Shown in pieces: positions 32,972 to 42,767 of a stretch of DNA of 64,000 bases; the first letter of the stretch is position 1, and every line of letters begins with the position of its first letter. Origin of the DNA: Podaxis mareebaensis (Eukaryota > Basidiomycota > Agaricomycetes > Agaricales > Agaricaceae); contig JAEUWP010000414.1 of the NCBI GenBank assembly GCA_018524725.1, forward strand, positions 62,001-126,000. The letters run 5' to 3'. The position numbers and the translations under genes are program-made. A model generated the notes under the pieces. The model searched no databases. It saw nothing but the letters and a program-made list of their open reading frames with translations, and had not been told where the DNA came from.

Positions 32972-34788
32972 TCCACACTCCAGGACCTTTGGCCTGTTGG
33001 CTTGTTTCTGGGGGTGTGAGTTTTTATTTCTTGTTCCATTATTCTGCCTATCACTATGCAAAAGTCTGATAGGTGGGAACTTGTTCATGAGAACAGTAAT
33101 TTGTCATTATTGATCAATCTAACTAAGGATCAAACTTTCCCATCTATAGGCTACACTTATAAATCTGATGTACTCCCACTATTCTCACACTTATTGGCCT
33201 GTTCTTTATAGATAGATAGGGTATGTTACCTGTGCCATTGGCACTCTTAGACTTCTATACACAATCTAATTCAGAGTTCAAGTTATAACCTACATCTTTA
33301 ACATTATCTAGTGTCTATATACAAATCTAATTCAGAACTCTCAAATGATACCACTGAAGATCTGCACTCAGAACCTTCAGCCCATCAGCTTGAGTTTGGG
33401 ATAAGTCATTATTTACACTCCTGTATAGAAATCAAATTCAGAGCTTCCAGTTCTATTCACTCTAGTCATCTCAAGTCATCCATTACTATCTACCTCTGCT
33501 ATTCCCAGTAACTCAGTTTTATCTACTTTAGTTATCCCAAGTCACCCAGTTTCACTTATTGTAGTTATCTCCCATTACCCCACCCTATCCAGTTACTCAG
33601 TTTCATCTCTTCTAGTCACCCAAGATACTTATCTGACTCTAGGTTACTCAGTCCTACTCAGTCTAGCTGCTCTAACTTATAGAGACTCATTTATTACCTT
33701 ATCTTATCTACTTTAGTTATTCTAGCTCATCCACTTGTACTGACTTTCATTATCCCAAACCACCCAATTCTATCTACTCTAGTTATCTCAATTCTCTAGT
33801 TTCATCTACTCCAGCCACTTCAGGTTACCCCATTCTATCTCTTCTGGCTGGTACTCCATATCACTAAATTTTGGGAAACCAGATATAACATTTAGGGCTG
33901 GCAGTCCAATTCAGTTCCAGTGCAGCATGATCATGGATGACCATGGATTATGTTCCATATGCCATACTTGAACTAGCTTACCACTGGAAGGAATGGCAGT
34001 AAAGTGTGGTGTTTGGATGACATTTGCACACCATAATGCAGGAATACAGTGAGGCTTCAATCACTTGGGTGCATTTCTGGTGACTGCACCTCAGCTTGAA
34101 ATGTGCCATTCTACAAGGGTTCACACATTATTGTTTCTTTGCCATTATGGTTTATAATGGTGAGTTCCTGGCTGCACTTGTGTTCCATAGTCTTGGCATG
34201 GTGCCTGGGTGTTGATTCTTGTGGTGCCTTTTTGCAGTGCACCATGTTAGGTTGGTCCTTATCACCAGTCACCTAAGCTTTGCTAGGGGGCGGCTATCTC
34301 ACTAGATGGTTCACAGAGGCACTAGGATCTAGCAAGAAGGATCACAATAAGAAGGTGGCGAGGCAAGTGTCCAGTTAAGTACACTCAGGAGGTCAAATGT
34401 CTATTAGTTGAGAGTATGACCAATAGAATGTTTACTACCACACTGATCATGAGCTAATGTCAATCCAGAGATAAAGCAAGAGCAATATTCTGAGATTTAA
34501 GAATATAGGAAGCTTGTGCTTCCAGTACATGGGCGGCTATTTAAGCTTTACTTCTAGTGTCCTAAGAAGGTAACTATGATGAAGTAATGCTATGAGTCCG
34601 AGAGTCAATAGAAGCGAAACTACGGAGTGGAGCGAGACAGGAATAGAAGCTAAGACGAGAATAGAAACTGAACAAGAAAGGAAACTAACTAACTAAGGAA
34701 TTCATACAAGACAGAGTTCAGGCAAGATACAGGAATACAAGGCAAAATGTCTGTAGCGAGATAGAAAGGAAACTATTTACTAGTTATA
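32972..34788. other. Non-coding stretch right of G4a
   Basis: About 1.8 kb without a supportable ORF. It contains a degenerate repeat block (33420-33860). The part after about 34590 keeps more CpG than the rest. Confidence 0.5.
33420..33860 (+). repeat. Degenerate TCTACTCTAGTTATC-type repeat block
   Basis: A motif like TCTACTYTAGTTAYCYCA followed by CACCCAGTTTCA recurs with irregular spacing of about 24-33 bp (for example near 33523, 33556, 33605, 33706, 33773, 33805). It is low-complexity and pyrimidine-rich; copies are diverged. Confidence 0.45.
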
Positions 34789-35604
34789 TTACAAGTCCAT
34801 ATCTGGGTGAAGTTGTCCACTAGAGTCAGAGGAGTAAGAATCGGGAGACAAGGTGGAACTGGGAACAGTGAAGTTCCCAATGAGGGGTGAGTCAGAGGAA
34901 TCTGACTCATGGATAATAAGCATGCTGCAGTGAGGTGATGACAATGATGACAATGACAAGGAGATGTCTGTGGTGATGTAGGGAGGTGGGTAAGGAGGGG
35001 GATCCTCAGTGGGTTCTGAGTCGTCGATGCCTGGAGCATTGGAGTCAATGCTGTGAAGTGGAGGGAGCTGTGATCTGTGGGGAGGAATGGCCAGAGGTTC
35101 ATCGGAGTTAGGGTCGAGACGATAGACTTCTACTTCTCGGAAGTAGAGTCCACAAGCGACTTCATATTTGATAATGTGGGGGATGACCTCAGGCGGATAC
35201 ATCATGTAAGGGTGGAGGAATACGATCAGCTCTCCTGCATAGGGGATCATCTTCCAACCATGCACCCAGGCAGAGTCAAAGTTATTATGGATGGTCTGGA
35301 TGTACAACCCATTGGGATCAAAGACGTGAGTGAAGGGGGCGTTCTCCCAAGCAATGCAGAGGATTTCAGTCATCATACAATCAGTCGAGTAGAATAGTGG
35401 GCCAGGTGTTGGCCAGTCTTGTGAGAATAGTGATGTGTGGCCAGGAAGGCAACGGTTGGCGAAGGCCTCATTGCAATAGTGTATGGGATCTTCAGCTGGT
35501 ATACCCATATCTTGAGTGGTGTGATGGGAGGCATTGGGAAGTCCAAGCTCGTGGACTAAGGCGTTGTAGATGTGATTACAGTGAGGTGTACTAGGATGGC
35601 TCAT
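34789..35604 (-). CDS. Unrecognised 271-aa protein
   Basis: An uninterrupted reading frame, MSHPSTPHCNHIYNALVHEL to a C-terminal Ser/Asp-rich tail ending HPDMDL. The N-terminal 170 residues look globular (aromatic- and histidine-rich, for example SAWVHGWKMIPYAGELIVFL), the rest is acidic, proline- and serine-rich. I do not recognise the family. The frame is intact and the sequence keeps more CpG than the neighbouring Plavaka relic, so it is younger or less methylated. It may be the 3' ORF of an unrecognised element or an orphan gene; no zinc knuckle, protease or polymerase motif is visible. Confidence 0.5.
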   Translation of the reverse strand: MSHPSTPHCNHIYNALVHELGLPNASHHTTQDMGIPAEDPIHYCNEAFANRCLPGHTSLFSQDWPTPGPLFYSTDCMMTEILCIAWENAPFTHVFDPNGLYIQTIHNNFDSAWVHGWKMIPYAGELIVFLHPYMMYPPEVIPHIIKYEVACGLYFREVEVYRLDPNSDEPLAIPPHRSQLPPLHSIDSNAPGIDDSEPTEDPPPYPPPYITTDISLSLSSLSSPHCSMLIIHESDSSDSPLIGNFTVPSSTLSPDSYSSDSSGQLHPDMDL

Positions 35605-35681
35605 AACAGCACCATGCCTGAGATCAAAGCACCAACTTTTGACTTCACTAGGGATTAGGTGTATTACAAAAATTGAAGGTA

Positions 35682-38600
35682 CTACAGAGTGCCATATTCA
35701 CCTTCACTATCTGATCTGCTGTCTTGGCTCCCATCTTCATCATTGGTTAAGTCATCCAGTACATCCAAATCAGTACCATGTACATCTTTGCCCTCAGTTT
35801 CCCTCTCATCCATGCTGTCTTCACCCACAGCTTGGTCTTCATTGTCTTCATGGTTGTCACTGTGGCCACCACTGGCCCACAGTCTTGCATGGTTTGAACC
35901 TGCTGCAGTGCCATCAATGTGGCTGATACCCATCCCTATGTGATGCATATACATGTCACAGTCACTAAATCTGGTTAAGGTGCATAAGTGGTCATGTTAT
36001 CTTGACAAAAGCAAAATTTGGTCCACACATGTTGACATAGTAATTTGTCCAATCATCCACCTCCCCATTCTGCCTAGCCTCAGTGGGTCCCTTGCAATGT
36101 AATAGCTCCCCTGTGTGTCCTGCAGCAAAGACTGGTAACAGGTGACAGCTGTGGATGACAACTGCTGGATCAAGGAAGCTGAATGCAAAATCATCAGTGT
36201 CTGGAACAAAGCCAAATTTTGGAAGTCTGGCTAGGCGGCAATCTATAGTGTAGTCAGGCTCAACCCCCAACCAATGCACCCAAAGGAAATCCATGATTCT
36301 CCAGCTAAAGTCATGGGCATGGATTCCAGTGTGACACACTTCAGCATGGAAGGTCCCAATGACAGCTGCATACCAGAAGGGGTGAGCAGTTGGGAGATTC
36401 TCTGTTTCTGGAGAAGCAACCATGCAGAAAGGCTGATTTCAGGGGTTAATGGTATCATAGTTGCACTGAACATCATATGTGGTATAGTTTATGCACACTG
36501 TTTGATGCCAAAAAATGTTGTTATTTCTGATATAAATAGTATTGCAGTCAGCATCTGTGAAATCCTCGTGCATGTCACCATCAAATTTGTGGTCTAAGAT
36601 ACAGCCCAATAGATGGTTCTTGAGCTTTGCAATGAATGCCTGGTTTATGCATGAGATTGGCAGTGATGGGACAGAATAGAGTCTTACTGCCTTTGCTGGG
36701 TCAGTACCATCATGAACAAATATGTATATGTTGATGGGGCAATCAGTAGAGTGTGAAATGATGTGGTACTTTAAAATAAGCTCTGGTTTACTAGCTTTGC
36801 TCTTCTCTTGCTTTTTAAGAGCATGGAGAGCTTGAGAGTGCACATGCTTCTTGCCAATCTGTCAGAGTGCATCTTTCTTGTTTATAGTACCATAAAGTCT
36901 CTTGATTGTGCAGTGTGATTGTTCAGCCTGCAAGACAATCTTGGGCATTAGGACAAACCAACAGTTCAGTGCATAAAACATACTAGCTGTGTTGAATAGG
37001 AATCAGTTGTTCCAAACTGGCAGATTTGTGCTACATAATCTCCCATGAAGTGAAACTTGACAGTGGCCAGGTTAAGTGTCCATGTGCACCTCTGGCATAA
37101 AGCATCTGAGGGGCCCAAGACCATGCCATGGGTTTGGTTAGCAGCCTGGCACTGCTGTGCTGCTACCTCACAGGGGAGCTCTAAAGTTGTGAAACTATTG
37201 CATGTGTGATTTTGGAAGTGGCAGAGTAAATTTCCAAGCTCCTTTGTGAGACTGCTGAGAAAGTCAAGGGAACTTGTCATATGCATCTGCAATTTCACAA
37301 GGGCATGCCACTCTACAAAGCAATATAGCAGCTTAACCAGATGTTTGTTGTGTGGTTCAGTTAATAACCCTTCAAAACACAGAAGAGCACACTGGTAAAT
37401 GTGTATGTTATCCAGCCCACCTTTGTATGAATTGAATATTGGCTTACCTGGAGGAGATCTTCATAGTTGTGAGCAGCCATCTTTTTCATTTCTGAACTGT
37501 TGGATGAAAAATGGTGTATTCTGCTCCCAAATGGTGAGATTGTGCAATATCTGCAGATATAATAAATTGGCCAGAGTAAATACTTCATAATCAGAATATG
37601 ATGAACAGGTGCTCACCACCCATCTAATTCAGTCACCAGATTGTTCCCATTACTACTTGCAGCATAAAGGATTCAGACAAGATGAGAAAATAAAGTTTTC
37701 CAAGTCCCAAGTTTGATCTCATGGAGAAGATCAACTGTGAGCATTTTTGATGGGTCAAAGTGCTCCCCAAGGTGATGAGCAAAGGCATTCTGTGAATCAG
37801 GCCTTTTATCAGTTATCCAGTAACTAGGATGAGCAAATGGGTACATGCGATAGTTGGTACACCTGAAATATTTCACAACAAGGCCTCAACAGGTGCACTG
37901 TGCAAAGACAGACCATGGGTATAGATTATGTGGTGAGCTGTAACAACCTTGTCAACCTGGTATGACCAGGCCTTCTCTTTTCAAATGGCTTCATCATGCT
38001 TTAGGCTGAGGTTCTGTAGTTCATGTTTAGATATGAGGCACCAGGGACATGGGAAGAGGCCTTTGTTGTGAATTGTGGCTATCAGAACCCTAGAGAAGTA
38101 CAAGTAAATGACTCCTGAATATGTGACATTGGAATGTGCAACTGACTTTTCAGGATAATCACCTGAATATATGAATATGTGGGGGTATATGCAGCATTCA
38201 ATGCTGTCAATACACTTGATGACGATTCCATAGTGGTATGTGTGAATAAAGTCATTGTCAAGCAAGATGCTCCAAGCTGTGTGAATCAATTCACAGCAGC
38301 AGTGGGCCAGGATATCAGCCTTCTGGGAGTGCCAAGAGGAGTGAAAGGATGACACAAAATGCTGGAAGGAGTCTGGGAGCTAGAACAACCCAAGGTTAGT
38401 GAAGGTGATGTGAATATGGAATGCAAAACTTACTGAGGGTATGTATGCTAGGTGGTGCATAGCACCAGAATTTGGCTGAGAGCATATATACTTTGAGAGG
38501 TTTCCCAGCATAACATAGACTGGCCAGGCTTTAGCATTGCCAAAGTTGGCTAGGTGAGTAGCATCTGAGGTGAACATGAGTGCAGCTACCACCTTTTCAT

Positions 38601-39546
38601 GCTTGCAGTGGGGATCATCCCGAGGGAGTTTTCTGTGCTGCTGGACATCTTCATGCTCTTCCAGAAATGTGTCTGATGTGAAGAGCTCTCCATAAATGCA
38701 CTCATTGCCAGCTTGAGTATTGTGGAAGAGTTTGAAGGGAGAGTAATGAATCAGGTGAGCAAGGGGATCATTGAAGGTGTTGTGGATTAGCAAAGTGAGT
38801 TTGCAGTGAAGTAGTCCAGGAACAGTGAATTTTCATGGGGGAATACTTGGCAATCCTGAGGGAACATCAATTTCAACTGAAGTCTCTTGAAACTTGCTCC
38901 TGAAGCCTGTTTTTGCAACTTCTTCATCCATTCTCTTGTTTTTGCACTGTGCATCAAAGTTGACCATGTCTTTGGCCTGAAAATATGGCTGTAAGACCCA
39001 ATCCCGAACCAGAGAATTTGCATCTGACTCAGATTTTGTACTGTGACTGTTGTTAAGCCATGCCATGAATCCGTGAATGGTAGGGTTGGCAAAAGGCCAA
39101 TGTGAAGGTTTTTTGGGAGTGGTGTTGGAAAAGACTTGAGCTTGAGTGCCACTGAAGGGAGGTGTAGTGGTGGAATAGGAACTTGAAAGGTCATTGATTG
39201 AAAGATAGTGATCAGGATCATATGATGGGTGGTGGGGATAGTTGCACCATAGACCAAACTGGTTCACCACTGTGCAAAGATGATCATATACAATAAGTAT
39301 AACATGGCGAATGGCTCCTTGTAGGGGTCCAGACTCTGTGCATGGGTCATCTACTGGCAGTGGGGCTGGGGTGGGAGGCTGGGGTAGTGTGTCTTGAAAC
39401 TGCTTTGGTCTGCAGTAGTTGCAGCAGGGCTGTCCAGAAGCTGTGAGAGGGGGAGGACCACAGGGATTGGGTGGCTCCATATGTCTCTCCAAGCTGTAAC
39501 CATGGGCTTCTGTACTTCCAGGGACCTCTGCTAATGGTGCATGCAT
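35682..39546 (-). pseudogene. Plavaka-type (CACTA-related) DNA transposase relic
   Basis: Cut-and-paste transposase of a family abundant in agaricomycetes. On the minus strand: an N-terminal block from MHAPLAEVPGSTEAHGYSLE (39546) with a CNYC cysteine pair; EVAKTGFRSKFQETSVEIDV before a TGA near 38834; a conserved core HYSPFKLFHN, ELFTSDTFLEEHEDVQQ, VVAALMFTSDATHLANFGNA and AWPVYVMLGNLSKYICS (38380-38760), containing the acidic SDATHLANFG motif; then YHYGIVIKCIDS, YSGDYPEKS and FPCPWCLISKHEL (38000-38290). After a badly broken stretch (about 37000-37980) the C-terminal part returns (36843-35992): HLLGCILDHKFDGDMHEDFT, NYTTYDVQCNYDTINP, DFLWVHWLGVEPDYTI and DWTNYYVNMCGPNF, ending in an acidic tail at 35682. 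Many stops; terminal repeats were not found. Confidence 0.82.
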
Positions 39547-42127
39547 TTCATGAACAGTATGAGAACTGAGGAGCTCGGGTAACTAGGAAAGCAGTGGTGA
39601 ATTCCAAGGTTAAATGCCATTAATGGTAAGATTCACCTTTGCCAGCTAACTAGGATTCTGGGTGTGAGGAATCTTTGGGGGCTTTCAATTGGAATGAACC
39701 TCTTGAGAGCACTGGCAGTTTTGCAGAAAGTGCGGACAGGATATTTGGTGCCAGGAGAGTGAGCCTGACTTGGTATAATTTCTGCCACAAGATGGAACAC
39801 ACATATGACCAGCTGGCTGGCCTGACAGCATCACAGTAGACAGGAACAGCAGTGTAGAGAGGAAGACCAGCCAGGCAAGTAGTACCAGCTTCAAATGTTG
39901 GGGCACTAGTATAGCCCCTACACAAATAATTGCACACCACTCAGGCTCAAGGGAACAAAGGTGATGGGTGTGCCCAGAGAGAGCAGGTAAGCACTTACCC
40001 AGAACTTGAGTGCAAAGCCTGCATCTGCACCAGGCTGTGGCAGCTCTGCAAGAAGCTGGAATTTCCCCTGGCCCACAGCAGTGGAACCAGGGAACAATTA
40101 GACTGGGTCCCAGAAATACACACTATTTGTCTACCTTGAAACACTGGAAATACCAGGGCCTGGGTGCCTTGAATTACCACACATGGAAAAAAATAAAACA
40201 AATAGAATTCTTGAGGCAAGGAGGACAGTAAGAAATAGGGAGCCACAAATGAAGCATGGAGGAAAAGTGGCATAGGAGCTGAATCAAATAAGCACTGCAA
40301 ATGAGTCACCACTAGCTACACTGAAGCTCACAGGAGTGAAAGGTCAGCGATAATGGTGAAGTGCTTCTAGAAGAAATATTCATCAGAACAAACCTGGGGT
40401 TAGATGGTAAGAAGTTGTGCACACCTTGAAAACAACCTCCTTCCCCAGCACTCCATCCTCCTCATGAATCAATCCCCTGAACCACTCTGCCCACCCATCT
40501 CTGGACTGCTCCAACTGCATTTCTTCCAACCCCAGCTGTGGTCTGAGGATTTGGGGGTTCCTGTTCCCCAGCAACAGAAGTCTGTGGTACAACAAACTTG
40601 CGAACTCAGAAGAGACCATGCAAGCTTTTCATCTTGGAAGCAGGTCCACAATTGGGCTGATAGTGCCAGTGCCAGGTAGTCCACTACCCAGAAGAGGAGT
40701 TAGAGGGACAGCTAAAGATGGTGAGGGAGCATGCACAGTGGATTAGAGTAGTGTATGGGAGTCAGTTAGAAGCACAGGAGAAAAGAGGATGGAGTGGAGA
40801 TGAGCAGCCCCTGTGTCCAGAGTGCTCACAAGGCCAGAAAGAGGGGATGCAAGAGCTGCAGCCAAGTGTGTGAGGATTCACCTCTGGGTTTGGGATAAGT
40901 GGGGCTGAGGCTTCCAAAATGTGCTCAATCTACAGCCCATTAGTTGACCACTTGCTGGCAATGGAAGAGACTGCAACTCACTATACCCTTGGGTGAATAA
41001 ACAGTCTCCCCAGCCTTCTCAGTGCCGGCACAGGCCACCAATACCTGCTTCAGTCTGCTCGGAAACAGGATTCTGCCCTAATGCCAAAACTTCCAGCCTG
41101 GGTTTCATGCTGCTGGTTCCCTTCTCTTTGAAGGGTGCCAGGCCTGAGTTTGGTGGATGTTTGTCTCCCACAGTGCAGACTTTATGAATAGGCATTTTAG
41201 AGCAAACCTTGGTTTTAACAATGGAGTGGGGCAGTGACTGCAGAGGTGGCTGGGTGAAGGTCCAATGGGAAGCTGCAGTGGGGGGCTAGGTCAGAAGAAA
41301 AGCAGGCAGAGGAGGCAGCAGCACGGGGAGGAGCTTGCACTACAGGTGCAGTGCACAGCAGATCTTCAGTCTTGCCCACATACAGTCCACCCAGATTCCT
41401 GGAGTAGTGTGCAATTGTGTGAGCAAAACCTATCAACCACTGGTGCACCTGGCACAGCATCCACTCAGGTTCTAACATCTAGCCCACAAAAGTGGTGCAC
41501 TGCTGGGGGTGCTGGTAGTGGAATCCCATAATGCAGTGGCTCTGCAGACACCTGCTGTTTGTGTGTGTGCATGTGCAAAAGTGCTAACAGGTGCAGTCAT
41601 GGTCACAGTTTGTGAAAATGGCACCATGCCAGTCAGCTGTGCACTGCGCAATCAACTGGAGTGGGCTTTGGCGATACTCCATTCCACTGTTCTTGGGGGA
41701 ATACACCAAGCCCCATTTACAGATGGTGCACAGTTGTAAGTGGGATTGTTGACATCTGTTGTGCATGGCTGAGCCTATATGAAAAATAGCGTGAATGATG
41801 ACTGTAGATAAATCTGAAGTCAATGACAAGGTTCAGGAAAAGATCATACCCATGGGGAAGACTGGAAGTCAAAGGGGCCGGCAGAGGAATAGGTAGGATA
41901 GAGGCTGAGCCATGAAGGAGGAAAGGATGAAGGATGGGCCACAGACCAGCAGATCACATGTTAACTACTGCTGCTGATTGCAATCTTGATCATGCACTCA
42001 GCCAGTGCCCTTCTGGCAGCCACCCACTCTCAATAATCCAATAACTGCATTCCTGCAGTGCTGTATTATGGGGTGAAGGAAAACCAACTGTGCACTTGTG
42101 GCTGCCTGAGAGGCTGTCTATTGCACT
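39547..42127. other. No recognised gene
   Basis: About 2.6 kb with only short, low-quality frames on both strands and few CpGs. Probably transposon-derived DNA too decayed to name. Confidence 0.5.
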
Positions 42128-42674
42128 GTGCAATGGGATGAGGAGGTGTGCTGGCTTCTTCTTTCATGCCAGCAGCTTGATGACCAAATCATCTTTGCAG
42201 CATACATTTGGCAAAACCATTGGCCTCCAAATCTTCTGATGCAGAATTATTGCTCATTGTTCACAGATTTCTTAGCATGGGCTGGACATCCGACTAATAG
42301 GCCAATGATTTCACCTCTCTTGGAAACTGTGTTAACAGCCCAGGCAGAGGAGCGGCTTCAGCACTGGATTGAGAAGCACTCTCTCCTTCTCAGTGCACAG
42401 CTGCACCCCAAATCAATTGTCAAACCAGCATTCCTTGCAAGTATCCCCCACCTTGTTTGTGCAAAACTTGATTCCCCCTATCCACCCCCTGACCTCTATG
42501 CTTGTGAAACACATGAAATATTCAAGTGAAATGCAGCATTTATCTACAAGAAGGTACCATCAGATAGCTGAAACCCACACAAATTTGCTTGTACCATTGA
42601 CCCTGCTTTACTCACCTATGACCTTTCCCCCTCTGAGAGTGCCATCTTCATAGATGATCAAGACCTGGGCTCAC
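42128..42674 (+). pseudogene. Gene Y, 5' part, interrupted by LINE copy 1
   Basis: Opens MQWDEEVCWLLLSCQQLDDQ and runs in frame past a TGA at 42527-42529; further on, after a second stop or shift, it reads FACTIDPALLTYDLSPSESA then IFIDDQDLGS up to the LINE junction at 42674. The reading resumes in frame after the LINE at 49623 (QIVAIVIQGACANKGVIEF), so the LINE split one gene. The N-terminal region resembles nothing I can name. See the 3' part for the likely domain. Confidence 0.55.
42660..42674 (+). repeat. Target-site duplication, left of LINE copy 1
   Basis: AAGACCTGGGCTCAC, repeated at 49608-49622 after the poly-A tail (the first A or two may belong to the tail). Confidence 0.9.
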
Positions 42675-42767
42675 CAGCTCACCTTCCTTTTCCAGTAACC
42701 ACCACCATCATCTCAGTGGAACAGTTATTCATAGCTCAGAAAAGGAATACAAACTATTCTAATTGCC

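Noticed and set aside
33224..33890. Possible solo LTR (TGTTAC...TAACA, about 667 bp)
   Set aside because: The flanking five bases (GGGTA and TTTAG) do not match, no second copy is in the window, and the interior is repeat-like.
34245..34794. Possible minus-strand LTR (TGTAATAT...CCTAACA) after the ORF at 34789
   Set aside because: No matching flanks or second copy, and it would overlap the stop codon of the ORF.
39547..42127. Several short frames with Ser/Gln-rich proteins
   Set aside because: All are under about 110 codons, overlap on both strands, and show no family motif or splice structure.
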